Shown here in pieces: positions 49,638-58,764 of a stretch of 64,000 bases of DNA. The notes under the pieces are model-generated. The model searched no databases, was not told where the DNA came from, and saw only the letters and a list, made by a program, of their open reading frames with translations. Source of the DNA: Puniceibacterium sediminis. GTDB lineage: Bacteria > Pseudomonadota > Alphaproteobacteria > Rhodobacterales > Rhodobacteraceae. Made by a program: the position numbers and the translations under genes. Every line of letters begins with the position of its first letter. Position 1 is the stretch's first letter. The DNA is taken from NCBI RefSeq assembly GCF_900188035.1, contig NZ_FZNN01000011.1, forward strand, positions 99,436 to 163,435. The letters run 5' to 3'.

Positions 49638-51464
49638 ATGGCACAGGCACCCCTTCTTCAGCTCTCGGATATCTCTCTCACCTTTGGGGGAGAGCCGATT
49701 TTCGCCGACATGTCTCTTGTGGTTCAACCAGGTGACCGCGTGTCGCTTGTCGGGCGCAACGGGTCAGGCAAATCGACCTTGATGAAGGTCATGGCCGGTC
49801 TGGTCGAAGCCGACACGGGCACCCGTGTCGTGCCTCCCGGCATCTCCGTCGGCTACATGGAACAGGAACCGGATCTGAGCGGATTCGAAACGCTGGGCGA
49901 CTATGCCGCCCAAGGTCTGGACCCGGGTGAGATGTACAAGGTGGAACGCGCGGGCGAGGGTCTGAAGTTCGATCCCGAACGCCTTTGTTCAACTGCTTCC
50001 GGCGGCGAAAAACGCCGTGCGGCGCTGGCGCGTCTGATGGCGTCCGACCCCGACCTGCTGTTGCTGGACGAGCCGACGAACCACCTGGATATCGAAGCGA
50101 TTGGCTGGCTTGAGGATGAACTCAAGACCACGCGCAAGGCCTTCGTTCTGATCTCGCACGACAGACGGTTCCTGAGCGAACTCACCCGGGCGACACTGTG
50201 GATCGACCGCGGCGCGGTGCGCCGGGCGGAACAGGGATTCGCCGGGTTCGAGTCGTGGCGCGACAAGATCTGGGAAGAAGAAGACCAGCAGCGCCACAAG
50301 ATGGATCGCAAGATCAAGGCCGAAGCGCGTTGGGCCGTTGAAGGCATCAGCGCCCGGCGTACCCGCAACCAGGGCCGCGTCCGTGCGCTTCAGGATTTGC
50401 GCGCCGAACGTAGTTCGATGATCCGGCGTCAGGGTACGGCGGCAATGGATCTCGCCTCGGCCCCGCAATCGGGCAAAAAGGTGATCGACGCTCAGCATAT
50501 CACCAAGTCCTTTGGTGACACACGGATTGTCGAGGATTTCACCCTGACCGTTCAGCGCGGCGACCGTGTTGCCTTTGTCGGCCCGAACGGTGTGGGCAAG
50601 ACCACGCTGATCCGGATGCTGACCGGCGAGATCCCTCCGGATTCCGGCACAGTGACACTGGGCACCAACCTTCAGGTCGCGGTGTTTGACCAGACCCGCG
50701 CGCAGCTCGATCCGGAAATGTCGCTTTGGGAAAGCCTGACGGGCGATTCCGAGATGCGGGTTTCAGGCAAGGCCGATCAGATCCTTGTGCGCGGACAGCC
50801 CAAGCACGTGGTCGGCTACCTCAAAGAATTCCTGTTTGACGAACGTCAGGTTCGCGCACCGGTCAAATCCCTGTCTGGTGGTGAAAAGGCACGGCTGCTG
50901 CTTGCCCGCATCATGGCGCGTGAAAGCAACCTTCTGGTGCTGGACGAACCGACCAACGATCTGGATGTCGAAACGCTGGATCTGTTGCAGGATATCCTCG
51001 GCGAATACGATGGCACCGTTCTGCTGATCAGCCACGACCGTGACTTTCTTGACCGCGTTGCATCAATCACTGTGGCGCTTGAGGGCGACGGCAAGGCCAC
51101 CGCCTATGCCGGCGGGTGGAGCGACTATCGGCAGCAGCGTGGCGGCGGCGACGGGGACGTTTCCCCAAAGGCGCAGGCCAAGGCAGCAAAGGCAGCAGCC
51201 GAAGCCAAAGGAAAGCCTGCCTCGAAAGGTCTCAGCTTCACGGAACGGCACAAGCTCGAAACCCTGCCCGCAGAGATTGCGCGGCTTGAGGCTGAGATAT
51301 CCAAGCTTGAAAACCTTATGGCCGACCCTGAACTTTTCAGCCGCGAGCCAGTCAAATTCCGCAAGGCGACCGAAGCCCTGACACAGCGACAGCAGGCTCT
51401 GGCCAAGGCCGAAGAGGATTGGCTGATGCTCGAAGAAAAGGCCGAGGCAGCCGCACAGGCGTGA
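49638..51464 (+). CDS. ABC-F ATPase, Uup-like
   Basis: This 608-residue soluble protein has two ABC ATPase domains: Walker [10 protein letters not shown] and GPNGVGKTT, signatures SGGEKRR and SGGEKAR, and Walker B segments [11 protein letters not shown] and [11 protein letters not shown]. The linker between them and a C-terminal coiled coil (about 535-605) match Uup rather than EttA. ABC-F proteins bind ribosomes or, for Uup, structured DNA/RNA; no transporter subunit is present. The ATG at 49638 begins the family homology, but no clear ribosome binding site is seen. Confidence 0.94.
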   Translation: MAQAPLLQLSDISLTFGGEPIFADMSLVVQPGDRVSLVGRNGSGKSTLMKVMAGLVEADTGTRVVPPGISVGYMEQEPDLSGFETLGDYAAQGLDPGEMYKVERAGEGLKFDPERLCSTASGGEKRRAALARLMASDPDLLLLDEPTNHLDIEAIGWLEDELKTTRKAFVLISHDRRFLSELTRATLWIDRGAVRRAEQGFAGFESWRDKIWEEEDQQRHKMDRKIKAEARWAVEGISARRTRNQGRVRALQDLRAERSSMIRRQGTAAMDLASAPQSGKKVIDAQHITKSFGDTRIVEDFTLTVQRGDRVAFVGPNGVGKTTLIRMLTGEIPPDSGTVTLGTNLQVAVFDQTRAQLDPEMSLWESLTGDSEMRVSGKADQILVRGQPKHVVGYLKEFLFDERQVRAPVKSLSGGEKARLLLARIMARESNLLVLDEPTNDLDVETLDLLQDILGEYDGTVLLISHDRDFLDRVASITVALEGDGKATAYAGGWSDYRQQRGGGDGDVSPKAQAKAAKAAAEAKGKPASKGLSFTERHKLETLPAEIARLEAEISKLENLMADPELFSREPVKFRKATEALTQRQQALAKAEEDWLMLEEKAEAAAQA

Positions 51465-51720
51465 TCTTCAAGCCCGCCCTGTGGGTTGAGAATGCTTTTG
51501 ACTGCTGACGTATGGCGCCCGGCTGTTTGTGTCGGGTGACAAATCCAAGGGGCGCAGGATGACGTGTTAGAGCCAGGCGCAACGGTTCAAAGGGGCGTGG
51601 ACCGCCTTACGGGATGAACGACGCTATGGGGGCTCGTCACCATGCATCAGACTGTACTCATCTGCGCAGGCTGCCCAAGCGCTGGCAGCGCCGCTTCGCC
51701 AACAGAGCCTTAGATCTCGT

Positions 51721-52317
51721 TCATTGGCCGCGAGCTGCGTTCCATGCGTCCCAAGCTTCGGGTGTATCCAGGTCGATAAGGGCGTGGTTTCCCGCCAATT
51801 CCACCCGTTGCAGCCTGTGCATGTTGGCCATGAGTATCTGCTTTGCGCCATGATCTCCGTTGAGCTTTGCGAATGCAGGCAAGCAGTCCGGCGGGAACAG
51901 AACCGGGTGCCCCGGGGTGCCATCTGCGGCGGTTCCTTGTTGCAAGATCGCATGAGGTGTGGCCAGAAATGCATTGATAATGCATGAAAAGTCGTCGGAA
52001 GTGAGATCCGGCATATCGGCTGGGACAATCATCACAGCCGCATCCCCGGGGACCTTTGCCGCTCCTCTTCGAAGCGATGCAGCCATCCCGGTTGCCGCGT
52101 CGGGCACGGGAACCTTCTGAACTGCCAGATCACCAATGGCCTGCGCCCGTGCTCCTCCCAGATCTGGAAGGGTGACAATAACCAATGGCGTTGCTGCCAA
52201 AGCGCGCAGCGCAACGCGCCGCAGGAGGGGGATGCCATCGACTATTTGCAACAGCTTGTCGGCACCGCGCATTCGGGTGCCGAAGCCTGCGGCGGGAATC
52301 AAAATGGCGACTGTCAT
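51721..52317 (-). CDS. MobA-like nucleotidyltransferase family protein
   Basis: The 198-residue protein has the nucleotide-binding opening ILIPAAGFGTRMRGADKLL, the metal-binding aspartate in IVPADMPDL and GHPVLFPP, features of MobA/MocA-type NTP transferases that attach CTP or GTP to molybdopterin and of related enzymes. It lies 9 nt after the dimethylglycine-dehydrogenase-like gene on the same strand, so they are likely cotranscribed. No molybdoenzyme genes are near, so the substrate stays open. Confidence 0.86.
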   Translation of the reverse strand: MTVAILIPAAGFGTRMRGADKLLQIVDGIPLLRRVALRALAATPLVIVTLPDLGGARAQAIGDLAVQKVPVPDAATGMAASLRRGAAKVPGDAAVMIVPADMPDLTSDDFSCIINAFLATPHAILQQGTAADGTPGHPVLFPPDCLPAFAKLNGDHGAKQILMANMHRLQRVELAGNHALIDLDTPEAWDAWNAARGQ

Positions 52318-52326
52318 ACTAACATA

Positions 52327-54735
52327 CTAGCCGCGCATCCTGGCTCCGTCTGGATCAAACAGAACCGTATCGACCAAAGTGGCATCACGCATCTGGCCCA
52401 GAATTTCGATCTGGACGGCAAGTCCATCCCGAACCAGATCGCGGGGGATCAAGCCTAGGGCCACAGATTTTCCGGAGTGATGCGAATAGCCGCCCGAGGT
52501 GCAGAAACCCTGCACTGTTCCGTCAATCCAGATCGGTTCATATGCGTTGACGTCCGTGTCATCTGCATCGACAACAAAGGCCGCAAGGCGTCGTTCCGGC
52601 GGCGACGCACGCTCGGCCTCTGCCAAGGGCCTGCCAATGAATGTGGCGTCCTTCTTGAACGAGATAAAGCGATCTAGACCGGTCTCTGCCGCTGTGTAAT
52701 CAGGAGAAAATTCCCGCATCCAGGACCCGAAAAACTTGTCCAGCCGCAGAGACATCATCGCGCGCATCCCAAATGGCGTGATGCCGAATTCTGCCCCAGC
52801 CCCCCAGAGGGAATGCCAAAGTTGTCGCTGGTTCATCGGATCACAATAGATTTCGAAACCCAGGTCACCGGTGTAGCTCACACGCTGAACAAGGCAGTTG
52901 CTTTGGCCAACAGTCACTTCGCGCAGATCCATGAATCTCATGTCCGAGAGGTCATTACGGGTGCAGGCCTGTAGGACGTCGCGGGCGCGTGGACCGGCAA
53001 GCTGAAATCCTGTACGTTGATCGCTGATATTATCGATGCTTACGCCGTCCTCTGCATGTTGCAGGAACCAGCGCATGTGATACGCCTGCGCGCCGTAGGA
53101 TGCCGTGAGCTGGAAGTGGCCTTCGGAGAGACACGAGATGGTGAAGTCTCCGATCAGGCGTCCCTTTTCCGACAGCATCGGTGACAGCGACAGCCGCCTC
53201 GGACCGGGCACCCGACCAGCCATGATCCGATCAAGCCATGAGCGGGCCTGAGGGCCAGTGATCAGATATTTCCCAAAGTTCTGAAGTTCATTGATTCCAA
53301 CGCCTTCGCGTACGGACTTCACCTCACGCGCGACAGCATCGAATGCGTTGGAGCGTCGGAAGGATGGGGTTTCGGAACACGGCTCGTCGCCTTTGGCAAA
53401 GTAGTTCACGACCTCCAGCCCATACTGCTGTCCCCAAACGGCGCCCATTGCGTCGAAGATATCGTACATGGGCGTGGTGCGGTGGGGGCGCGCGGCGGGC
53501 AGTTCTTCGTTCGGGTAGCTCACGGAAAAGCGTTTCTGATAGTTCTCGATCACTTTGGGCCGCGTGTAGCCGGGTGTGATCCAGCTGCCAAAGCGTGCGA
53601 CATCCAAAGCCGAAACATCGCGTTCTGCTTCGCCTTCGATCATCCATTGAGCCAGGGTCAGGCCGACGCCGCCACCTTGGGAAAATCCTGCCATGACGCC
53701 GCAGGCCGACCAGTAGTTGCGCAGGCCCGGGATGGGGCCGACGAGCGGGTTTCCGTCCGGAGCAAAGGTGAAGGGGCCGTGGATGACGTTCTTGACCCCG
53801 GCGGTTTCCAGAACCGGAAAGCGTTCGTATGCGAATTCAATGCTTTCCGAGATCTTGTCAAAGTTATCGGGCAGCAGTTCGTGACCAAAATCCCAGGGCG
53901 TTCCATCCACGGCCCAGGGCTTGCAGGGCTGTTCGTAGAAGCCGATGCACAGGCCGCGGCCCTCCTGACGCAGGTAACTTTCACCCGCCGGGTCCATCAC
54001 ATGGCAATGCTCAGTCTCGCGTTCGTAGATCGACGGGATGGCGTCGGTCACGATGTACTGGTGTTCCATTGGATGCAGCGGCAGGTAGACACCCGCCATA
54101 GCGCCGACTTCGCGCGCCCAGAGGCCACCAGCGTTGACCACGTGTTCGGCGTGGATCGTGCCCTTGTTCGTGACCACGTCCCAGGTGCCGTCAGGCCGCT
54201 GGTTCGTTACTTGCACCATGCAATGGGTTTCGATTGTCGCGCCGCCGATGCGGGCCGCCTTGGCGTAGGCGTGCGTGGTGCCCGAGGGGTCCAAGTGGCC
54301 GTCCAACGGGTCGTAGAGGCCGCCGATAAGGCCCTCGGTATTCACGATGGGCGCAATCTCGGCTATTTCCGCCGGGGTGACGATGCGGGTATCAAGGCCC
54401 ATATACCTGTGCTTGGCACGCTCGGCCAACATCATGTCAAAGCGGTCCTGATTGTCAGCAAGGGTCACGCCGCCAACGTGGTGAAGGCCACAGGACATGC
54501 CGGTGATCTGTTCAAGTTCCTTGTAGAGCCTGATCGTATAACCCTGAAGTGCCGCCATGTTGGTGTCGCCATTCAGAGTGTGAAACCCGCCGGCGGCATG
54601 CCAAGTGCTGCCCGAAGTCAGTTCGGAACGCTCAAGAAGCATCACATCGGACCAACCGAGTTTGGTCAGGTGGTAGAGGACGGAGCAACCGACGACACCC
54701 CCTCCGATGACGGCAACGCGTGTTGTGGTTTGCAT
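52327..54735 (-). CDS. FAD-dependent dimethylglycine/sarcosine dehydrogenase-like protein
   Basis: The 802-residue protein has an N-terminal FAD-binding DAO domain (GGGVVGCSVLYHL at 10-22; GSTWHAAGGFHTL), an intermediate FAO-type domain, and a C-terminal GcvT-like tetrahydrofolate domain with a final barrel (GMRAMMSLRLDKFFGSWMREF). This is the architecture of dimethylglycine and sarcosine dehydrogenases, which demethylate osmolyte-derived amines and pass formaldehyde to folate. The substrate cannot be assigned exactly. It has a structured-looking leader at 54793-54836 and precedes the nucleotidyltransferase gene. Confidence 0.9.
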   Translation of the reverse strand: MQTTTRVAVIGGGVVGCSVLYHLTKLGWSDVMLLERSELTSGSTWHAAGGFHTLNGDTNMAALQGYTIRLYKELEQITGMSCGLHHVGGVTLADNQDRFDMMLAERAKHRYMGLDTRIVTPAEIAEIAPIVNTEGLIGGLYDPLDGHLDPSGTTHAYAKAARIGGATIETHCMVQVTNQRPDGTWDVVTNKGTIHAEHVVNAGGLWAREVGAMAGVYLPLHPMEHQYIVTDAIPSIYERETEHCHVMDPAGESYLRQEGRGLCIGFYEQPCKPWAVDGTPWDFGHELLPDNFDKISESIEFAYERFPVLETAGVKNVIHGPFTFAPDGNPLVGPIPGLRNYWSACGVMAGFSQGGGVGLTLAQWMIEGEAERDVSALDVARFGSWITPGYTRPKVIENYQKRFSVSYPNEELPAARPHRTTPMYDIFDAMGAVWGQQYGLEVVNYFAKGDEPCSETPSFRRSNAFDAVAREVKSVREGVGINELQNFGKYLITGPQARSWLDRIMAGRVPGPRRLSLSPMLSEKGRLIGDFTISCLSEGHFQLTASYGAQAYHMRWFLQHAEDGVSIDNISDQRTGFQLAGPRARDVLQACTRNDLSDMRFMDLREVTVGQSNCLVQRVSYTGDLGFEIYCDPMNQRQLWHSLWGAGAEFGITPFGMRAMMSLRLDKFFGSWMREFSPDYTAAETGLDRFISFKKDATFIGRPLAEAERASPPERRLAAFVVDADDTDVNAYEPIWIDGTVQGFCTSGGYSHHSGKSVALGLIPRDLVRDGLAVQIEILGQMRDATLVDTVLFDPDGARMRG

Positions 54736-55227
54736 GTGGGCGACTCCGCTGGCGGCTGTTTCCGTCAGAGTGGAGCGCGCACCGCGTGCCTGCCAGCCAG
54801 TTTCCGACAGTTCCTGTCGCTGAAGAGACAGGCTGGTTGGTTCGGGGTTCCGTTCAACCAGTCAGATGCCAAAGGGCTGCTGGAGGCCGGTCAATATCCA
54901 AAGCAGCTTTGGCGTTTCGGGCGATCGACCATCCGAAATCACCAGCTTGGATCCATGAACCACGGTAATAGGTTGCCGATCCCCATTGTTCACGAAACAA
55001 ACCGGATGGCCCAAGGATAGCTGCCTAAAGCAGCATATCTCGCACTCGCGGTGCTTTGCCTTGGATGAACGCGCCAATGGTTCAATACCCTGCCAAATGC
55101 AGAGACCTTCGGCGCCGTTTCGCCTTTGGAAGCTGGAACATATTGACATACCACCAAAATTTGAACAGGTCTGCGGTTTGCCAAACCTGTCCTAGCTGAC
55201 ATTTTTGCCGTTTCCGAGGTCTGCCAA
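54736..55227. other. 492-bp intergenic region between divergent genes
   Basis: No gene is supported here. The left part is the leader of the dehydrogenase gene with alternative hairpins. The right part holds a TTGACA at 55143-55148 and an ACAGGT...ACCTGT inverted repeat spanning about 55165-55190 upstream of the kinase start; a matching -10 is not obvious. Confidence 0.6.
54793..54836 (-). promoter_or_regulatory. possible structured mRNA leader with alternative hairpins
   Basis: On the minus strand, about 60-100 nt upstream of the dehydrogenase ATG, the segments CCAGCC and GGCTGG (arms 54831-54836 and 54793-54798) enclose two mutually exclusive hairpins: CGACAG-GAA-CTGTCG (54805-54819) and CCTGTC...GACAGG (54813-54832). 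Competing stems of this kind occur in riboswitches and attenuators, but I do not recognise a known class. Confidence 0.35.
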
Positions 55228-56367
55228 ATGATTGCCCCACCGCCACGCAACCAAACCGAACGTCTTGAAGCGCTGGAAAGCCTCCAGGTTCTCGATTCGA
55301 GTCCGGAGAAGGGCTTTGACGAGGTTGTGACGCTTGCAGCGCGCATCTGCGACGTGCCGGTGGCGCTGATCAGTCTGGTGGATCGGGACCGGCAGTGGTT
55401 CAAGGCGCGCTTTGGATTCGAGCCCGATCAGACGCCGCTTGAGCATTCGATCTGCAGCCACGCGATCCTCAAGCAAGGTATGCTCGAAATTCGGGATACG
55501 TGGGAGGATCCGCGTACGCTGGACAATCCGCTGTGTGTTACCCTGCAGGATCCTATTCGATTTTACGCGGGCGCCCCACTGGTGACACAGGCCGGTCTGA
55601 AGCTGGGGACCCTGTGCGTTCTGGATATCAAGCCGCGCCAATTGACCGATTTGCAGCGCGAAACGCTTGAGGTTTTGGCAGGTCAGGTCATGCGCCAGCT
55701 CGAACTGAGACGGGCGTTAAAGACGGAAGCCGTGCTGCGCGATGAGATCGACCACAGGGTGAAAAATTCTCTGCAGACGGTGACCTCCTTGATCCGGCTT
55801 TATTCCAGCCGGTCGCGTCACCCGGAAACCCGCGATGCTCTGGGGGCGATCGGGCGGCGGGTCGATGCGATCGTGCAGTTGCACTCGGAGCTCTATCAGA
55901 CCAGCGAATTCGACATGATCCGGCTGGACCGCTATCTGGCGCGCGTGGCAAAGCTGTTGCAGGGGTCAGCAACAGCAAATGTGCGGATTGAGACAAAGAT
56001 CGCCCCGGTCAGCACGGATTCGCGCAAGGCAGCCACCCTGGCGATGATTGTCAGCGAATTCTGCGCCAATGCCATCAAGCATGCGTTTCCGAATGGCCGG
56101 TCGGGGCTCATCCAGATCGAGCTGACGCAGCAGGAAAACGGCACCCTGTCACTGATCTGCCGGGACGACGGGGTTGGCACCGCAGTCGTTCCGGCAGATC
56201 AGGATGATGCCATCGTCAGCATCGGCAAACGGCTGATGGAAACGGCGGCTGAACAGATCGGCGGCGAAATGACATTAAGCGAAGGCCCGCTGGGCTACAC
56301 GCTGTCACTTGAGTTCAATCACCGGCCCGAGACACCGCAAGACGCAGTCAGAGCGGACGCACCTTGA
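55228..56367 (+). CDS. GAF domain sensor histidine kinase, HisKA_2 type
   Basis: The 379-residue soluble kinase has an N-terminal GAF domain (about 20-165), a HisKA_2 dimerisation domain with the phospho-acceptor histidine in DEIDHRVKNSLQTVTSLIRLY, and an HATPase_c domain with the N box FCANAIKHAFPNG. HWE/HisKA_2 kinases in alphaproteobacteria often feed the PhyR-NepR-EcfG general stress response; no partner regulator is adjacent, so this is an orphan kinase. GAGGT precedes the ATG. Its 3' end overlaps the convergent CorC gene by 20 nt. Confidence 0.92.
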   Translation: MIAPPPRNQTERLEALESLQVLDSSPEKGFDEVVTLAARICDVPVALISLVDRDRQWFKARFGFEPDQTPLEHSICSHAILKQGMLEIRDTWEDPRTLDNPLCVTLQDPIRFYAGAPLVTQAGLKLGTLCVLDIKPRQLTDLQRETLEVLAGQVMRQLELRRALKTEAVLRDEIDHRVKNSLQTVTSLIRLYSSRSRHPETRDALGAIGRRVDAIVQLHSELYQTSEFDMIRLDRYLARVAKLLQGSATANVRIETKIAPVSTDSRKAATLAMIVSEFCANAIKHAFPNGRSGLIQIELTQQENGTLSLICRDDGVGTAVVPADQDDAIVSIGKRLMETAAEQIGGEMTLSEGPLGYTLSLEFNHRPETPQDAVRADAP

Positions 56368-57649
56368 GCCGCGTGACGCGGTTTCCTTCGCGGCCCATCA
56401 CTTCGAACCGGAAGTTGTGAAAGCTGAAGACCTGACCAACGGTCGGGATCATCTGTGCCTCGTGGATAACGAGGCCGGCGACGGTGTTCGCCTCGTCGTC
56501 CGGCAAGGACAGGTCGGTCGCACGATTGAAGTCGCGGATCGTCATATGCCCGTCGATCCAAAAATGTCCGTCCTCGCCCTTTTTCATGGGATGTTCGGCG
56601 GCTGGGTCGAATTCATCGGTGATTTCGCCCACGATTTCTTCCAGGATATCCTCAAGAGTGATAAGCCCCTGCAGCGCGCCGTATTCGTCCACGACCAGTG
56701 CAAAATGCGTGCGGCGGCGTAGAAACTGGCGCATCTGGTCGTCCAGAGATGTGGTATCCGGCACGAAATAGGGTTTCATCGCAACGTTGACGATATCGAA
56801 GCCCTTGATCCCGTCCTTGGCTGCATCCGCACCCTGTATCAGCTTGTACATGGCGCGCAGCAGGTCCTTGGCATGGATCACACCGATGATGTTTTCAGGA
56901 TCGTTGCGAAAGACGGGCAGGCGGGTGTGGTTGCTTTCAAGGCACTGTGACAGGATTTCGTTCGGATCATTGTCAGCGTCGATCATCTCGATTGCCGAAC
57001 GGTGAAGCATGATTTCCTCGACCGTGCGGTCCCCCAGGTCAAGCGCACCCAGGATGCGGTCGCGGTCTTCCTTCTGCACGACGCCTTCGGAATGACCCAG
57101 TTGCAAAGCGCCGGCGATCTCTTCTCGCACGGCTAGGATGTGGCTGTTCGGGTCGGTCTGGACACCAAAGATACGCAACACGCCGCGCACAAGCAGACGT
57201 ACCGCGCTGACCATCGGTGAGAAAACCAGGATCACTACGGCAATCAAGGGCGAAACCCGGGAAGCGGCCATTTCGGGGTTTGTGATGGCATAGGTCTTGG
57301 GCAACACTTCGGCAAAAATCAGGACCAGAAGCGTCATCACCAACGTCGCCAGCGCCACACCGGAATCACCGAAGACGCGGGTGAACAGGGCAGTGGCGAG
57401 CGAGGTGGCGAGGATGTTGACGAGGTTGTTGCCCAGCAGGACAGACCCAATCAGGCGTTCATTGTCTTCGGTGATCTTGAGCGCGCGTTCGGCCCCTTTG
57501 GACCCCTTGTCCATCGCCGCGCGCAATTTGCCGCGAGAGGCCGCCGTCAATGCGGTTTCCGACCCCGAGAAGAACCCTGAAAGGACCAGCAGGCCCAGGA
57601 TCGAAGCGGTTGTGATCCAGAAGGTGGAATCCAGGGCGGTGAGGTCCAT
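56348..57649 (-). CDS. HlyC/CorC family protein with DUF21 and CBS domains
   Basis: The 433-residue protein has three or four N-terminal membrane helices of the DUF21 domain (about 10-175, including SGFFSGSETALTAASRGKL), paired CBS domains (about 200-330) with the LVVDEYGALQGLITLEDILEEIVGEI stretch in two parts, and a CorC_HlyC C-terminal domain. Such proteins are linked to magnesium and cobalt efflux or metal homeostasis. It converges on the kinase gene and overlaps it by 20 nt at the 3' ends. xerD lies 188 bp upstream on the same strand. Confidence 0.93.
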   Translation of the reverse strand: MDLTALDSTFWITTASILGLLVLSGFFSGSETALTAASRGKLRAAMDKGSKGAERALKITEDNERLIGSVLLGNNLVNILATSLATALFTRVFGDSGVALATLVMTLLVLIFAEVLPKTYAITNPEMAASRVSPLIAVVILVFSPMVSAVRLLVRGVLRIFGVQTDPNSHILAVREEIAGALQLGHSEGVVQKEDRDRILGALDLGDRTVEEIMLHRSAIEMIDADNDPNEILSQCLESNHTRLPVFRNDPENIIGVIHAKDLLRAMYKLIQGADAAKDGIKGFDIVNVAMKPYFVPDTTSLDDQMRQFLRRRTHFALVVDEYGALQGLITLEDILEEIVGEITDEFDPAAEHPMKKGEDGHFWIDGHMTIRDFNRATDLSLPDDEANTVAGLVIHEAQMIPTVGQVFSFHNFRFEVMGREGNRVTRLKVRPL

Positions 57650-57837
57650 TAGCGCGCTTTCCTATTGTTGTTTCGTGTTATGGTGTGGCGGGCCGCAGCA
57701 ATCAAGGGGGCCGTCCGGGGCAAACCGATCACAGCAGCGTCAAGCCGTGCTCTTGGCCCCTAGGAGCGATGGGGCATTGCTTTGGGGTAGCCTCAGACTG
57801 GCGGAAATAGGGCGGGCCCGCGCCGACCTGAGCGGTG

Positions 57838-58764
57838 TCACTCGTTCGCCATCGGGTGATGTTCCAACACCAGCTCGCGCAGGCGCTCTTCCAGGACATG
57901 AGTGTAGATCTCTGTCGTGGCGACGTCCGCATGACCCAGAAAAGTCTGGATCGCACGCAGATCGGCACCGTTGGCCAGCAGATGCGTCGCGAAAGCGTGA
58001 CGCAGGGTATGGGGCGTGACCTTTGCGGGCGACACACCGGCGGCGACGGCAATATCCTTGATCGTTATGTAAAAGGAATGGCGCGTCAGATGGCCCGATT
58101 TTCCGCGTGATGCGAAGAGGAAGGCCGAGTGCGGCTTGCCCTTGCTGCGGGCCTCTGTTTCCTCGTCTTCCCGGATCGCGAGCCAGAGGCGCAGCGCCTC
58201 GCGGGCGGGCGGGCTAAGGGGCACCATACGTTCCTTGCCGCCCTTGCCGCGGATCAGCAACATGCGCGGATCGCCCTTTGCGGCGGTCAATGGCAGCGAC
58301 ACCAGTTCGGTCACGCGCATACCGGTGGCATAGAGCAACTGCATGAGGCAGGTATTTCGCAGCCAGTCGTTGCGATTGCGCCCGTGGCGGGTTGCGGCAT
58401 CCAGCAGAAGGTCTACCTCGGCTGTGCTCAGCGTCTTGGGCAGGCGTTTGTCCCGGCCGGGGCCACTGATCTGAATCGCGGGGTTGTCGGTGCGCAGGCC
58501 TTCTTCGAATGCGAAACGGTAAAGCTGTCTGATCGCCGACAGGCGCCGTGCGCGGGTCGCCTTGGACAGGCCCTGAGCGTCGGTGTGCACAAGGTAGTTT
58601 TCGACATCGACCCGCGTGGCATCCGAAAGGTCCAGTCCGCGCGCCGTCAGCCAGCCGGAATAGTCGCGCAGGTCGCGTGCATAGGCCAGCTGGGTATTAT
58701 GCGCCGCGCCGCGTTCGGCGGCCTGGGCCTCCAGAAAGGCCGAGATCCAGTGCATGTCGTTCAT
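57838..58764 (-). CDS. xerD: site-specific tyrosine recombinase XerD
   Basis: XerD, with XerC, resolves chromosome dimers at dif. The 308-residue protein has the SAM-like N-terminal domain and the catalytic domain with arginine in TGMRVTELVSLP, lysine in GKGGKERMVPL, the HTLRHAFATHLL block, LGHADVATTEIYTHV and the nucleophilic tyrosine in that last motif. All residues are intact. It is not associated with mobile genes. Its start overlaps the end of the upstream 525-aa gene by 4 nt (ATGA). Confidence 0.94.
   Translation of the reverse strand: MNDMHWISAFLEAQAAERGAAHNTQLAYARDLRDYSGWLTARGLDLSDATRVDVENYLVHTDAQGLSKATRARRLSAIRQLYRFAFEEGLRTDNPAIQISGPGRDKRLPKTLSTAEVDLLLDAATRHGRNRNDWLRNTCLMQLLYATGMRVTELVSLPLTAAKGDPRMLLIRGKGGKERMVPLSPPAREALRLWLAIREDEETEARSKGKPHSAFLFASRGKSGHLTRHSFYITIKDIAVAAGVSPAKVTPHTLRHAFATHLLANGADLRAIQTFLGHADVATTEIYTHVLEERLRELVLEHHPMANE

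Noticed and set aside
53482..55020. 512-codon plus-strand frame
   Set aside because: Antisense of the dehydrogenase-like gene, without recognisable domains.
57838..58764. XerD-type recombinase as a mobile-element integrase
   Set aside because: Its sequence and its coupling to an envelope gene fit the chromosomal XerD; no attachment site or cargo genes are present.
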